Below are positions 1-9,898 of a DNA stretch of 64,000 nt, in pieces. The position numbers and the translations under genes were made by a program. The DNA is from Pseudazoarcus pumilus. GTDB lineage: Bacteria > Pseudomonadota > Gammaproteobacteria > Burkholderiales > Rhodocyclaceae. Position 1 is the stretch's first letter. Every line of letters starts with the position of its first letter. Location: assembly GCF_002872475.1 (NCBI RefSeq), contig NZ_CP025682.1:1302001-1366000 (forward strand). Reading direction: 5' to 3'. A model generated the notes under the pieces. That model ran no database searches. It was not told the DNA's origin and was given only the letters and a program-made list of their open reading frames with translations.

Positions 1-230
1 TCGCTCGACTCGGCCTCGAATGGATTCCGTCGGCGGGCAACTTCGTCGCGCTGCGGGTGGGGGACGCAGCGGCGGTCAATCTCGGCCTGCTGCGCCGGGG
101 TGTGATCGTGCGCCCCATCGGCGGATATGGCATGCCCGAATGGTTGCGCGTATCCGTCGGCCTGCCCGAAGAGAATGCACGCTTCATCGAGGCGCTGTCG
201 CCCGCGCTGCAAGGGAGAACGGCTCAATGA
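1..230 (+). CDS. hisC: Histidinol-phosphate aminotransferase, C-terminal end (partial)
   Basis: This is the last 75 or so codons of a PLP-dependent class I/II aminotransferase; the start lies outside the window. The visible part reads GLEWIPSAGNFVALRV, then LLRRGVIVRPIGGYGMPEW and LRVSVGLPEENARFIEAL. This is the typical C-terminal small-domain pattern of HisC, which makes L-histidinol phosphate from imidazole-acetol phosphate and glutamate. The stop overlaps the tyrA start (ATGA), so the two genes are translationally coupled. A hisC-tyrA-aroA order is common in proteobacteria, where this paralogue may also serve in aromatic amino-acid transamination. HisC versus a close aromatic aminotransferase cannot be fully separated from this fragment. 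Confidence 0.85.
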   Translation, partial: ARLGLEWIPSAGNFVALRVGDAAAVNLGLLRRGVIVRPIGGYGMPEWLRVSVGLPEENARFIEALSPALQGRTAQ

Positions 231-1120
231 CAATGATCGACAAGCTGGTGGTGTGTGGTGTCGGGCTGATCGGTGGCTCGTTCGCACTCGCGCTGCGCGA
301 AGCAGGGTTGGTGCGTCGTGTGGTCGGCATCGGCCGCACGCGCGCGGCGCTCGATCGCGCGCAGGCGCTGGGCGTGATCGACGAGGTTGCCGGCGGCTGG
401 GCCGACGCGCTCGACGGCGCGGACTTCGTGCTGCTCGCGGCACCGGTCGGCCAGATGGACGCCATCATGCAGGCGATGGCGCCCTATCTGGGCGACGATA
501 CGGTGGTCACAGACGCCGGCAGCACCAAGCGCGACGTCATCGAGGCGATCTACCGCAATTTCGGAGATCGCCTGGCCAACGTGGTGCCCGCACATCCGAT
601 CGCCGGGGCGGAGAAGACCGGGGCGGAGGCAGCATTCGCCTCGCTCTATCGCGAACGCAAGGTAGTGCTCACGCCGCTGCCGGAGAACGAACCCTCGGCG
701 GTGTTGCGCGTGCGCGAGGTGTGGGAAGCCTGCGGCGCGGCCGTGCAGGAGGTGCCGCCGCACGACCACGACCGCATCTTCGCCGCGGTCAGCCACCTGC
801 CGCATCTGCTTGCCTTCGGGTTGGTCCATGATCTGGCCGAACGCGCCAATGCCGAGCAACTGTTCGGGTTCGCCGCCAGCGGTTTTCGCGACTTCACGCG
901 CATTGCCGGCAGCAGCCCGGAGATGTGGCGTGACATCTGCATCGCCAACCGTCAGCCGTTGTTGGCCGAGCTTGACCAGTACCTGGCCGAACTGGCCTAT
1001 CTGCGCGCCTTGTTGCTTTCGGCAGACGGTGAGCAACTCGAACGGCTCTTCGCCGAAGCGCGCGATGCGCGCCTGGTCTGGGGCGAGCGTTTCCGCAGCG
1101 ATCCGGGTTCAGTGCAATGA
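227..1120 (+). CDS. tyrA: Prephenate dehydrogenase
   Basis: About 297 residues. It oxidatively decarboxylates prephenate to 4-hydroxyphenylpyruvate with NAD(P)+ in tyrosine synthesis. The N-terminal Rossmann motif GVGLIGGS is at residues 11-18, and the HPIAG motif with the conserved His is near residue 123. There is no chorismate mutase domain and no C-terminal ACT domain, so it is the short monofunctional form. I chose ATG 227 because GGGAG lies 9 bases upstream; a second in-frame ATG at 233 is too far from it. The start overlaps the hisC stop, and the stop overlaps the aroA start by four bases, which indicates one coupled operon. Confidence 0.93.
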   Translation: MTMIDKLVVCGVGLIGGSFALALREAGLVRRVVGIGRTRAALDRAQALGVIDEVAGGWADALDGADFVLLAAPVGQMDAIMQAMAPYLGDDTVVTDAGSTKRDVIEAIYRNFGDRLANVVPAHPIAGAEKTGAEAAFASLYRERKVVLTPLPENEPSAVLRVREVWEACGAAVQEVPPHDHDRIFAAVSHLPHLLAFGLVHDLAERANAEQLFGFAASGFRDFTRIAGSSPEMWRDICIANRQPLLAELDQYLAELAYLRALLLSADGEQLERLFAEARDARLVWGERFRSDPGSVQ

Positions 1121-3072
1121 GCATGGATTTTCTCGATCTGCCGCCACTGCTGGGCGCCCGCGGGACGCTGCGTCTGCCCGGTTCCAAGAGCATTTCCAAC
1201 CGCTCCCTGCTGCTCGCGGCGCTGGCCGAGGGCGAGACCGTGATCCGCGATCTGCTCGATTCGGACGACGTCGATCGCATGCTCGAGGCGCTGGCCGCGC
1301 TCGGCGTCGAGTGCGCGCGTGAGGCCGACGGCACGTGCCGCGTGCGCGGCGTGGCCGGGCCCTTTCCGGTCAAGCAGGCGGACCTGTTCCTGGGCAACGC
1401 CGGCACGGCCTTCCGGCCGCTGACCGCCGCGCTGGCACTTTCCGGCGGCGAGTACCGCCTGTCGGGCGTGGCGCGCATGCACGAGCGGCCCATCGGCGAC
1501 CTCGTCGACGGCCTGCTCGAAATCGGTGCCGATATCGAGTATCTGGGCAATGAGGGCTACCCGCCGCTGGCGATCCATCCGGGCCAGGCCGCGGGCGCTT
1601 TGGTGCGCGTGCGCGGCGACGTCTCCAGCCAGTTCCTGACCGCGCTGCTGATGGCATTGCCGCTGAGCGGGCGCGAGACCGTCATCGAGGTCGTCGGTGA
1701 GCTGATTTCCCGCCCTTATGTCGCGATCACGCTGGATCTGATGGCACGCTTCGGCGTCGAAGTCGCGCGCGAAGGCTGGCGCCGCTTCACCATCCCTGCC
1801 GGCGCGCGCTACATGAGCCCGGGCGAGCTCTTCGTCGAGGGCGATGCCTCGTCGGCGTCATATTTTCTCGCCGCCGGCGCGATGGGCGGCGGCCCGGTGC
1901 GTGTCGAAGGGGTGGGGCGCCACAGCATCCAGGGCGACGTTCGCTTCGCCGAGGCGCTTGCGCAACTGGGTGCGTGCATCGACATGGGCGACAACTGGAT
2001 CGAGGCGAGCGCCCCCGAGGGCGGGCGTCTCAAGGCCTTCGATCTGGATCTGAACCATATTCCCGATGCGGCAATGACGCTCGCCGTGGCCGCGCTGTTC
2101 GCCGACGGCCCGTGTCGCTTGCGCAACATCGCGAGCTGGCGCGTCAAGGAAACCGACCGTCTCGCGGCGATGGCAATCGAACTGCGCAAGGTTGGTGCGA
2201 CGGTCGAGGAGGGTGCCGACTATCTGTACATCGTGCCGCCCGCACGGCTGCGTCCGGCAGCGATCGACACCTACGACGATCACCGCATGGCGATGTGCTT
2301 CTCGCTGGTTACGCTGGGCGACTGTCGCGTGCGCATCAACGATCCAAAATGCGTGAACAAGACCTTCCCAGAGTATTTCCGCGTGTTCGCTTCGATCGCG
2401 CAGCCGGTACCGGTGATCGCGATCGACGGTCCCTCGGCCTCGGGCAAGGGCACGGTCGCCGCGCGCGTAGCGGCCGAACTGGGCTGGCATTATCTGGACA
2501 GTGGTGCGCTCTACCGACTGGTGGCGCTGGCGGCGATCGGCGAGGACGTGTCCTTCGACGACGAGACCGAAGTGGAGGCGCTGGCGCGTGAATTGCCGGT
2601 GCGCTTCGAGCACGCGCGCATCCTGCTCGGCGACGAGGACGTGACCGACCGCATCCGCGAGGAGGACTGCTCCATCGGCGCCTCGCGCGTGGCCGTGCTG
2701 CCCTCGGTGCGCGCCGCGTTGTTCGACCGCCAGCGTGACTTTCGGCGCGCCCCCGGGCTGGTCGCCGAAGGGCGTGACATGGGCTCTGTGGTGTTCGTCG
2801 ATGCCGCGTACAAGTTCTTCCTTACCGCGTCGGTGGAGGCGCGCGCGCAGCGTCGCCATAAGCAGTTGATGGACAAAGGGATCGCTGCTACACTCCACGA
2901 CCTTCGGAACGATCTTCAATCGCGTGACGAGCGCGATGCGGCACGCGTTGTCGCTCCGCTGCGGCAGCTTGCCGATGCGGTGCTCGTCGAAACTACGTCG
3001 ATGACGGTCGAAGAGGCCGTTTCCTTCGTTCTGGAGAACGTGCGCGCCCGTCAGGCGCGCGAGGTCGGCTGA
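1117..3072 (+). CDS. aroA-cmk: Fused 5-enolpyruvylshikimate-3-phosphate synthase / cytidylate kinase
   Basis: One uninterrupted 651-residue frame encodes two enzymes. Residues 1-428 are EPSP synthase (shikimate pathway): [10 protein letters not shown] near the N-terminus, [11 protein letters not shown], the ETDRL region, and a C-terminal NKTFPEYF. Residues 430-651 are CMP/dCMP kinase, with the P-loop GPSASGKGT at 438-446, the LDSGALYR substrate motif and [12 protein letters not shown]. The join (residues 425-433) has only a few linker residues and no stop or internal start. In most bacteria aroA and cmk are separate neighbours. Fused forms are known in some Betaproteobacteria. rpsA follows, as it does after cmk in E. 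coli. Confidence 0.93.
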   Translation: MSMDFLDLPPLLGARGTLRLPGSKSISNRSLLLAALAEGETVIRDLLDSDDVDRMLEALAALGVECAREADGTCRVRGVAGPFPVKQADLFLGNAGTAFRPLTAALALSGGEYRLSGVARMHERPIGDLVDGLLEIGADIEYLGNEGYPPLAIHPGQAAGALVRVRGDVSSQFLTALLMALPLSGRETVIEVVGELISRPYVAITLDLMARFGVEVAREGWRRFTIPAGARYMSPGELFVEGDASSASYFLAAGAMGGGPVRVEGVGRHSIQGDVRFAEALAQLGACIDMGDNWIEASAPEGGRLKAFDLDLNHIPDAAMTLAVAALFADGPCRLRNIASWRVKETDRLAAMAIELRKVGATVEEGADYLYIVPPARLRPAAIDTYDDHRMAMCFSLVTLGDCRVRINDPKCVNKTFPEYFRVFASIAQPVPVIAIDGPSASGKGTVAARVAAELGWHYLDSGALYRLVALAAIGEDVSFDDETEVEALARELPVRFEHARILLGDEDVTDRIREEDCSIGASRVAVLPSVRAALFDRQRDFRRAPGLVAEGRDMGSVVFVDAAYKFFLTASVEARAQRRHKQLMDKGIAATLHDLRNDLQSRDERDAARVVAPLRQLADAVLVETTSMTVEEAVSFVLENVRARQAREVG

Positions 3073-3153
3073 GGCGTTCTTGCGCCCGGCCCTATTTTGC
3101 CAACTTACAGGTTGTCGTGCGCTTGGCGTGCGGCATGTGGATCCTCAACTTTT

Positions 3154-4857
3154 ATGAATACTGCCAACCCCGTTTCCGAATCGATGGAAAGTTTTGCCGA
3201 TCTGTTCGAAGAGAGCCTTGCCCGCCAGGAGATGCGCGCCGGCGAGGTGATCACCGCTGAAGTGGCCGCCATCGATCACAACTTCGTGGTCGTCAATGCC
3301 GGTCTGAAGTCCGAGAGCTACGTCCCCATCGACGAATTCCGCAACGACCGCGGTGAGCTCGAGGTCGAAGTCGGTGACTTCGTGCATGTCGCCATCGACG
3401 CGCTCGAAGACGGGTATGGCGAAACCCGCCTGTCGCGCGAGAAGGCCAAGCGCATCGCCGCCTGGAACGATCTCGAGAAGGCGCTCAACGAGGGTTTGCT
3501 GGTCAAGGGTGTGGTCTCCGGCCGCGTCAAGGGTGGCCTGACCGTGATGACCAACAGCATCCGCGCGTTCCTGCCGGGCTCGCTGGTCGACATGCGTCCG
3601 GTCAAGGACACCACGCCGTACGAAGGCAAGGAATTCGAATTCAAGGTCATCAAGCTCGACCGCAAGCGCAACAACGTGGTCGTTTCGCGCCGCGCCGTGC
3701 TCGAAGAGACCATGGGCGAAGAGCGCGAGAAGCTGCTCGCGACGCTGCAGGAAGGCTCGGTCATCAAGGGCATCGTCAAGAACATCACCGACTACGGTGC
3801 GTTCGTCGACCTCGGTGGTATCGACGGCCTGCTGCACATCACTGACCTGGCCTGGCGCCGCGTGCGTCACCCGACCGAAGTGCTCAACGTCGGTGACGAG
3901 ATCGAAGCCAAGGTCCTCAAGTTCGACCAGGAGCGCCAACGCGTCTCGCTCGGCCTCAAGCAGCTCGGTGATGACCCGTGGGTCGGCATTTCGCGCCGCT
4001 ATCCTCAGGGCACGCGTCTGTTCGGCAAGGTCACCAACATCACCGACTACGGTGCTTTCGTCGAGGTCGAGCAGGGTATCGAGGGTCTGGTTCACGTGTC
4101 CGAGATGGACTGGACCAACAAGAACATCCATCCGACCAAGGTCGTGCAGCTGGGCGACGAGGTCGAGGTGATGATTCTCGAGATCGACGAAGACCGTCGC
4201 CGCATCTCGCTGGGCATGAAGCAGTGCATGTCCAACCCGTGGGACGATTTCGCGCTCAACCACAAGAAGGGCGACAAGGTCAGCGGCCAGATCAAGTCGA
4301 TCACCGACTTTGGCGTGTTCATCGGCCTGGAAGGCGGCATCGACGGTCTGGTGCATCTGTCCGACCTGTCGTGGAGCGATGCGGGCGAGGAAGCGGTGCG
4401 CCGCTTCAAGAAGGGCGACGATGTCGAGGCGGTGGTGCTGGCCATCGACGTGGAGCGCGAACGCATCTCGCTGGGCGTCAAGCAGCTCGAGGGCGATCCG
4501 TACACGAACTTCATCGCCACGCACGAGAAGAACACCCTCGTCACCGGTACCGTGAAGAGTGTCGACGCTCGCGGCGCGGTGATCCAGCTCAACGAGGAAG
4601 TCGAAGGCTATCTGCGCGCCTCCGAAGCAGCACCGCACCGGGTCGATGACCTGACCACGGTCCTCAAGGAAGGCGATCAGGTCGAGGCGCTGATCATCAA
4701 CGTCGATCGCAAGACGCGCTCGATCAACCTGTCGATCCGTGCCAAGGACCAGGTCGAGACCAGCGAGGCGATGACCAAGCTGTCGGCCGATGCGGCGAGC
4801 GGGACTACCAACCTTGGTGCGTTGCTCAAGGCGAAGCTCAACGAGCACAAGCAGTAA
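3154..4857 (+). CDS. rpsA: 30S ribosomal protein S1
   Basis: 567 residues with six S1 (OB-fold) repeats. The recurring signature is [30 protein letters not shown] followed by G(I)(D/E)GL(L/V)H and a RISLG(M/V)KQ end. S1 brings mRNA to the 30S subunit; the first two repeats bind the ribosome and the others bind RNA. The start is placed at ATG 3154 because the N-terminal [18 protein letters not shown] block begins just after it; ATG 3184 is an alternative. There is no clear Shine-Dalgarno upstream and the 80-base leader is comparatively AT-rich. This fits the leader-structure-driven, self-regulated translation known for rpsA. Confidence 0.96.
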   Translation: MNTANPVSESMESFADLFEESLARQEMRAGEVITAEVAAIDHNFVVVNAGLKSESYVPIDEFRNDRGELEVEVGDFVHVAIDALEDGYGETRLSREKAKRIAAWNDLEKALNEGLLVKGVVSGRVKGGLTVMTNSIRAFLPGSLVDMRPVKDTTPYEGKEFEFKVIKLDRKRNNVVVSRRAVLEETMGEEREKLLATLQEGSVIKGIVKNITDYGAFVDLGGIDGLLHITDLAWRRVRHPTEVLNVGDEIEAKVLKFDQERQRVSLGLKQLGDDPWVGISRRYPQGTRLFGKVTNITDYGAFVEVEQGIEGLVHVSEMDWTNKNIHPTKVVQLGDEVEVMILEIDEDRRRISLGMKQCMSNPWDDFALNHKKGDKVSGQIKSITDFGVFIGLEGGIDGLVHLSDLSWSDAGEEAVRRFKKGDDVEAVVLAIDVERERISLGVKQLEGDPYTNFIATHEKNTLVTGTVKSVDARGAVIQLNEEVEGYLRASEAAPHRVDDLTTVLKEGDQVEALIINVDRKTRSINLSIRAKDQVETSEAMTKLSADAASGTTNLGALLKAKLNEHKQ

Positions 4858-4870
4858 GCCGCGGCCACCG

Positions 4871-5155
4871 ATGACCAAATCGGAACTCATCGCGAAGCTG
4901 GCGGGCCGTTTCCCCCAGCTGGTCGCGAAGGATGCCGATTGCGCGGTCAAGATGATGCTCGATGCGATGACCGAGGCGCTATCGCGCGGCGATCGCATCG
5001 AGATCCGCGGTTTCGGCAGCTTTGCGCTGAACTATCGCCCGCCCCGTGTGGGTCGCAACCCCAAGTCCGGAGAGCGCGTGCAGGTACCCGAGAAGTACGT
5101 GCCGCATTTCAAGGCCGGCAAGGAGTTGCGCGAGCGGGTTGATATCGTCGGCTGA
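4871..5155 (+). CDS. ihfB: Integration host factor subunit beta
   Basis: 94 residues of the HU/IHF DNA-bending family. [17 protein letters not shown] and the beta-arm [15 protein letters not shown] are typical of IHF-beta. It pairs with IHF-alpha, which is also in this window (18061-18372), to make sharp bends at specific sites. It lies 13 bases after rpsA, the common rpsA-ihfB arrangement, and is followed by a strong terminator at 5211-5236. Confidence 0.95.
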   Translation: MTKSELIAKLAGRFPQLVAKDADCAVKMMLDAMTEALSRGDRIEIRGFGSFALNYRPPRVGRNPKSGERVQVPEKYVPHFKAGKELRERVDIVG

Positions 5156-5210
5156 GCATGCAAGCATCGCCGGGGTGCACGCTGACACGCCCCGGCCGAC
5201 TTGATCCCTG

Positions 5211-5236
5211 AAAAGGCGGCTCCGGCCGCCTTTTTC
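5211..5236 (+). terminator. Rho-independent terminator after ihfB
   Basis: A perfect 6-bp GGCGGC/GCCGCC stem (5215-5220 and 5225-5230) with a TCCG loop. It is preceded by AAAA and followed by TTTTT. It closes the hisC-ihfB transcription unit 24 bases before lapA. Confidence 0.85.
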
Positions 5237-5259
5237 TTGAACTGGAGGAAGACCCTTCC

Positions 5260-5541
5260 ATGCGCATCCTGATCTGGGTTCTGAGAATCCTGCTGTTCTT
5301 CCTCTTGTTCGGTTTCGCGGTCAAGAACGACCAGCTCGTCGATCTGCATTTCTTCTTCGGCAGCCAGTGGAGTCTGCCGCTGGTGTTCGTGATCCTCGCC
5401 GCGTTCGCGGCCGGGGCGGTGCTCGGGGTGACCGCGACGTTCGCATCGCTGCTGGGCAAGCGTCGCGAGATCTCGCGCCTGCGCCGTGACCTGGCGCGTG
5501 CCGAGCGCGACCGCGACGCTGCTGCAGGTAAGGCCGTCTGA
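5260..5541 (+). CDS. lapA: LapA family inner-membrane protein (DUF1049)
   Basis: 93 residues. Two hydrophobic segments (about residues 3-22 and 40-63) flank the family pattern VKNDQLVDLHFFFG. A cytosolic, charged, probably coiled-coil tail follows (KRREISRLRRDLARAERDRD). LapA works with LapB at the inner membrane in lipopolysaccharide assembly and LpxC control. GGAGGA lies about 11 bases before the ATG. lapB begins 5 bases after this gene's stop, so the two are co-transcribed. Confidence 0.9.
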   Translation: MRILIWVLRILLFFLLFGFAVKNDQLVDLHFFFGSQWSLPLVFVILAAFAAGAVLGVTATFASLLGKRREISRLRRDLARAERDRDAAAGKAV

Positions 5542-5545
5542 GCTG

Positions 5546-6721
5546 ATGGAGATCGAATTCTGGTGGCTGCTGGCCCTGCCGCTGTTCTTCGGACTGGGCT
5601 GGCTGGCTGCGCGCATCGATATCCGGCAGGTCGTACGCGAGTCGCGCGCGTTGCCGCGCACCTATCTGAACGGCCTGAATTTCCTCGTCAACGAGCAGCA
5701 GGACAAGGCCGTCGACGCCTTCACCGAGGCGATGCGCATCGATCCCGACACGATCGAACTGCATTTCGCGCTCGGCGCGCTGTTCCGGCGCCGCGGCGAG
5801 ACCGAACGTGCGATCCGCATTCACCAGAATCTGGTCGACCGCGAGGACATCGCCGAGGATCAGCGCCTCGACGCGCTAGCCGCACTCGGCGAGGACTACC
5901 TGCGCGCCGGCTTGCTCGATCGCGCCGAGTCGATCTTCACGCGATTGCGCGGCACGCGTCACAACGAGTCGGCGACACGCTATCTGCTCGAGCTCTACCA
6001 GCAGGAGCGTGAATGGCTCAAGGCGGTCGAGATCGCACGCACCCTCTCGGGGCACGAGGGTGTGCAGTGGCGCCGTGAGATCGCGAACTTCTACTGCGAG
6101 CTGGCGGCCGATGCACTCGCGAGTTCGCGCCTGGACGAGGCGCGGGCCTACGTCGACGAGGCCTTCGCGACCAATCGTGGCTGCGTGCGGGCGAGCATCG
6201 TCCTCGGCGATCTGCTGCTCGCCGAAGGACGGGCGGAGGAGGCCATCGAGGCCTGGAAGCGCGTCGAGAAGCAGGATCCGGTGTATCTGTCGCTGGTCGC
6301 CGAGCGTGTGCTCGACGCGCATGGCCGGCTCGATCGCGTCGAGCAGGGGCAGACGCTGCTGCGCGCCTGGCTGGAGCGCAACCCCTCGCTGGACTTGCTC
6401 GACGAGGTCTATCGTCGCGAACTCGACGTCGGCGGCCCGCGTGCGGCCTATGCGCTGGTGCGTGAGCAGTTGCGGCGCAATCCGACGCTGCAGGGGCTGG
6501 AGAAGCTCCTCGACGCGGCGTCGCGCGAGGCCGACGGCGAGCGGCGCGAGGATGCCGAGCTGATGCGCCAGCTCATTCACGACCACACGCGGCGCGTCGC
6601 ACGCTATCGTTGTGCGAGCTGCGGATTCAAGTCGCGCCATTTCCAGTGGCGCTGTCCGGCCTGTGGCGGCTGGGAAACCTATCCGCCGCGCCGCACCGAG
6701 GAGTTCGATCTCGCACCCTGA
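5546..6721 (+). CDS. lapB: Lipopolysaccharide assembly protein B (TPR, rubredoxin-type metal site)
   Basis: 391 residues: an N-terminal membrane anchor (WWLLALPLFFGLGWLAARID), a long series of TPR repeats, and a C-terminal rubredoxin-like zinc/iron site with two CxxC pairs (Cys356/Cys359 and Cys370/Cys373, in YRCASCGF and WRCPACGGW). In E. coli LapB (YciM) presents LpxC to the FtsH protease and so limits lipid A synthesis. The lapA-lapB order after ihfB is conserved in Gamma- and Betaproteobacteria. ATG 5546 is chosen because it begins the membrane anchor. Confidence 0.93.
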   Translation: MEIEFWWLLALPLFFGLGWLAARIDIRQVVRESRALPRTYLNGLNFLVNEQQDKAVDAFTEAMRIDPDTIELHFALGALFRRRGETERAIRIHQNLVDREDIAEDQRLDALAALGEDYLRAGLLDRAESIFTRLRGTRHNESATRYLLELYQQEREWLKAVEIARTLSGHEGVQWRREIANFYCELAADALASSRLDEARAYVDEAFATNRGCVRASIVLGDLLLAEGRAEEAIEAWKRVEKQDPVYLSLVAERVLDAHGRLDRVEQGQTLLRAWLERNPSLDLLDEVYRRELDVGGPRAAYALVREQLRRNPTLQGLEKLLDAASREADGERREDAELMRQLIHDHTRRVARYRCASCGFKSRHFQWRCPACGGWETYPPRRTEEFDLAP

Positions 6722-6816
6722 GCGGCGGGCGCGAGGCATGATGTTGTGCCGCATGCCCGCTTCAAAGCGCCCGGTCACGGGCGTACACTGCATTTCCGTT
6801 CGGACCATCGATCGCC

Positions 6817-7707
6817 ATGGATTACAAGACGCTCGAAGACTATGTTGGCCACACGCCGCTGGTGCGCCTCAAGCGCATCAATGCAGGCCACGGCAACGTC
6901 ATTCTCGCCAAGCTCGAGGGCAACAACCCGGCTGGCTCGGTCAAGGACCGGCCCGCGCTGTCGATGATCGTGCGCGCAGAGGCGCGCGGCGACATCCAGC
7001 CCGGCGATACGCTGATCGAGGCCACCAGCGGCAACACCGGCATCGCCCTGGCGATGGCCGCGGCGATGCGCGGCTACCGCATGATTCTCGTGATGCCGGA
7101 GAATCAGAGCGTGGAGCGCCGCCAGAGCATGCGTGCCTTCGGCGCCGAGCTGGTGCTCACCGGCAAGCAGGGCGGCATGGAGATGGCGCGCGACGTCGCC
7201 GAGCGCATGCGCGACGAGGGGCGGGGCATCATCCTCGACCAGTTCGCCAACCCCGACAACCCGCTCTCGCACTATGAAGGTACCGGCCCGGAGATCTGGG
7301 AGCAGACGGACGGGCGCATCACGCACTTCATCAGCAGCATGGGTACTACCGGCACTATCATGGGCTGCTCGCGTTTCTTCCGCGAGAAGAATCCGGACAT
7401 CCGCATCATCGGTTGCCAGCCGGAGGAAGGGTCGCAGATCCCGGGCATTCGCAAGTGGCCGGACGCCTACCTGCCGCGCATCTACGACAAGAGCGCGGTC
7501 GACGCCCTCGAGTATGTCGGGCAGGCCGACGCCGAGGAGATGACCCGGCGCCTGGCGCGCGAGGAGGGCATCTTCGCGGGTATCTCTTCAGGGGGCGCGA
7601 TGCATGTCGCCCTGCGCATCGCCGCGCAGGTCGAAAATGCGGTGATCGTCTCCATCGTCTGCGATCGCGGCGACCGTTATCTGTCTACGGGCGTTTTCCC
7701 CGGCTGA
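6817..7707 (+). CDS. cysM: Cysteine synthase B (O-acetylserine sulfhydrylase B)
   Basis: 296 residues of the PLP fold-type II family. The PLP lysine is K43 in AGSVKDR. The substrate loop is TSGNTG (71-75 region), and SSMGTTGT and ISSGG bind the cofactor phosphate and ring. The overall length and the C-terminal VSIVCDRGDRYLSTGVF fit CysM rather than the longer CysK. It makes cysteine from O-acetylserine and sulfide or thiosulfate. The ydbH-like gene starts 5 bases after its stop, so it may be the first gene of that operon. Confidence 0.92.
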   Translation: MDYKTLEDYVGHTPLVRLKRINAGHGNVILAKLEGNNPAGSVKDRPALSMIVRAEARGDIQPGDTLIEATSGNTGIALAMAAAMRGYRMILVMPENQSVERRQSMRAFGAELVLTGKQGGMEMARDVAERMRDEGRGIILDQFANPDNPLSHYEGTGPEIWEQTDGRITHFISSMGTTGTIMGCSRFFREKNPDIRIIGCQPEEGSQIPGIRKWPDAYLPRIYDKSAVDALEYVGQADAEEMTRRLAREEGIFAGISSGGAMHVALRIAAQVENAVIVSIVCDRGDRYLSTGVFPG

Positions 7708-7712
7708 GCCCG

Positions 7713-9686
7713 ATGCGACGCCTCGCGCTCGCGTGTGTGGTCGTCGCCTGCTGCGGACACGCTGCGGCAGCGGCGTTGAAGGTCGAGCTGGGTTCGATCT
7801 CGCATCCCGCCTTTGAAGTCCAAGAGCTGGTGTTCGAACTGGCCGATGACGCGGCGTCGGCGAGCGTGTCGATGCGCCGCCTGGAAGCAGGTGGCCAGCG
7901 TTTCGACAACGTTCGCTTTCGCTGCACCGAAGTTCGGATCGCTCTGCCGCGGCTGGCCTGTCGCGACGGCGAGCTGGTGGGCGAGGGGCTCGGCGAGCGC
8001 CTGAGCATCGATGTCGAGTACGCGCCGTTCGAGCGATCCGGTCGGTTGCGGCTCGCATCCTCGGCGGGAGATCGGCTGGACCTCGATCTGTCGGCTGACG
8101 GCAGCCTCGCCGGCAAAGTCGCCGACTTCGATCTGGAGCGCATTGCGCGCTGGATGCCGAAATCCGATTTCGTGCTCTCCGGACGCTTCGACGGTCGCGT
8201 CGCGGGCCGGCTTGTGGCCGACGGTCCGGTGACGATGCGTCTGGACGGACGCGTATCCGCGGCGACGTTCTCCAGTGCGGACGGCCTGCAGGCCGCCGAG
8301 GGCGTGGGCGCCGAACTGGCCGCCACGCTCGAGCGCGTAGGCCGGGACTGGGCGTTCTCGGTCGAAGCCGATTGGACCGACGGCGAGGCCTACGTCCATC
8401 CCATCTACACGACGGCCGGCATCCGCGCCCTGCTGCGCGGGACGGTGAGCGAGGCCTTCATCGAGTTCTCGCGCGCTTCGCTGGTCATCGACGGGGTCGA
8501 CGGCATCGAGGCGCGCGCGCGCTTCACGCGCCCGGATCTGTCGATCGATCGTCTCGCGGCAACGATTGCCCGGGCCGACCTGGCCGTGGTCGGGCCGCAG
8601 TTCGTTGCCCCGCTGATCGCGCCGGGGCGTCCCGGGTCGCTGAGTTTCGACGGGCGCGTGAGCGCCGGCGTGGTGATCGAGGGCGGGCGCATGCATGGGA
8701 TCGACGTCGCGCTCGATGGCGTCCGCTACGCCGACGCGGACACGACACTGGCGGTCGGGCCGCTCTCCGGTGTGGTGCCGTGGCGCGAGAACGAGGCCAC
8801 CGAGGCCGAACTGGTTCTCCAGGGCGGGCGCTGGGAGAAGCTCGAACTGGGCGCGTTCGAGGTTTCGGCAAACCTGCACGGTCCTGCAGTGGACATCGCC
8901 ACGCTCGCGATTCCGCTGCTCGACGGTCGGGTCGTGCTCAGCGATCTGGCCTTGCGTCGCGGCAGCAAAGGCTGGTCGGGCAGTGGCGCGGCGGTCATCG
9001 AGCCGATCTCGATGCCGCTCTTGACTGCTGCCCTCGGCCTGCCCGAGATGGCCGGTGTGCTGTCGGCCTCGATGCCCGGACTGACGGTGTCGCCGGGCGA
9101 GATTGCGCTCGACGGTGCGCTGGTGGTCTCGGTCTTCGACGGCTATCTGCGCGTGACCGAGTTGCGCGCGTATGAACCTTACGGGGTCTCTTCGCGGCTG
9201 TATTCCAACGTCGAGGCGCGCAATCTCGATCTGGAACAACTCACCAGCACCTTCGAGTTCGGCAGCATCACCGGCTTCATCGACGCCGACGTACACGCGC
9301 TGGAACTGGTGCACTGGCGCCCGGTGGCTTTCGATGCGCGTATCCATAGCAGTCCGGGCCGCTACCGCAAGCGCATCAGCCAGCGTGCGGTACAGAACAT
9401 CGGCGCACTCGCCGGACCCGGCGCAGGCGCGGCGCTGCAGCGCGGTATCCTGGGGTTTTTCGACAGCTTCGGCTATCGCGAGATCGGCCTGTCGTGCCGC
9501 CTCGAGGGCGGTGTGTGCATCATGGGCGGCATCGGCGACGAGACCACAGGCAGCTTCGACATCGTGCGCGGGGGCGGAATCCCGGCGCTCAACGTGATCG
9601 GCTACAATCGTCGCGTGGACTGGAACGAGCTGAGCGATCGCCTGCAGCGCGTGATCGCATCGAACACGGCCCCGGTCATACGCTGA
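7713..9686 (+). CDS. ydbH: YdbH family AsmA-like intermembrane transport protein
   Basis: About 657 residues. An N-terminal signal or anchor segment (LALACVVVACCGHAAAAA) is followed by a long beta-rich region with repeated G-x-V/L strand patterns. The conserved C-terminal part resembles YdbH (Pfam 'dicarboxylate transport'): LRAYEPYGVSSRLYSNVEA, LDLEQLTSTFEFGSITG, then RRVDWNELSDRLQRVI. In E. coli YdbH, YhdP and TamB act redundantly as bridges that move phospholipids from inner to outer membrane. The assignment rests on C-terminal resemblance plus the diagnostic ynbE and ydbL genes immediately downstream. The start at ATG 7713 opens directly into the signal segment; the ribosome site is weak. 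Confidence 0.8.
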   Translation: MRRLALACVVVACCGHAAAAALKVELGSISHPAFEVQELVFELADDAASASVSMRRLEAGGQRFDNVRFRCTEVRIALPRLACRDGELVGEGLGERLSIDVEYAPFERSGRLRLASSAGDRLDLDLSADGSLAGKVADFDLERIARWMPKSDFVLSGRFDGRVAGRLVADGPVTMRLDGRVSAATFSSADGLQAAEGVGAELAATLERVGRDWAFSVEADWTDGEAYVHPIYTTAGIRALLRGTVSEAFIEFSRASLVIDGVDGIEARARFTRPDLSIDRLAATIARADLAVVGPQFVAPLIAPGRPGSLSFDGRVSAGVVIEGGRMHGIDVALDGVRYADADTTLAVGPLSGVVPWRENEATEAELVLQGGRWEKLELGAFEVSANLHGPAVDIATLAIPLLDGRVVLSDLALRRGSKGWSGSGAAVIEPISMPLLTAALGLPEMAGVLSASMPGLTVSPGEIALDGALVVSVFDGYLRVTELRAYEPYGVSSRLYSNVEARNLDLEQLTSTFEFGSITGFIDADVHALELVHWRPVAFDARIHSSPGRYRKRISQRAVQNIGALAGPGAGAALQRGILGFFDSFGYREIGLSCRLEGGVCIMGGIGDETTGSFDIVRGGGIPALNVIGYNRRVDWNELSDRLQRVIASNTAPVIR

Positions 9687-9706
9687 AACAGCGACGAGGA
9701 GCGAAA

Positions 9707-9898
9707 ATGAGCACAATCCACCGGGTGGCCCTGACCGCGGCGCTCGCCGTCGTCGCGAGTGGCTGCGTCACGATCAACATCTATTTCCCTGCGGCTGCCG
9801 CCGAAAAAGCCGCCGACCGCATCATCGACGAGGTCTGGCAGGAGCGCGAGCGCGCCGCCAAGCCCGCCCCGGCGCCTGCGCAAGGAGGTACGCAATGA
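9707..9898 (+). CDS. ynbE: YnbE family outer-membrane lipoprotein
   Basis: 63 residues. A signal peptide ends in the lipobox VASGC, so Cys22 is the probable lipidated residue. The family core VTINIYFPAAAAEKAADRII follows, and the tail is Ala/Pro-rich. In E. coli YnbE joins the C-terminus of YdbH to form an inner-to-outer membrane bridge. GAGGAGCG precedes ATG 9707, and the stop overlaps the ydbL start by four bases. Confidence 0.88.
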   Translation: MSTIHRVALTAALAVVASGCVTINIYFPAAAAEKAADRIIDEVWQERERAAKPAPAPAQGGTQ

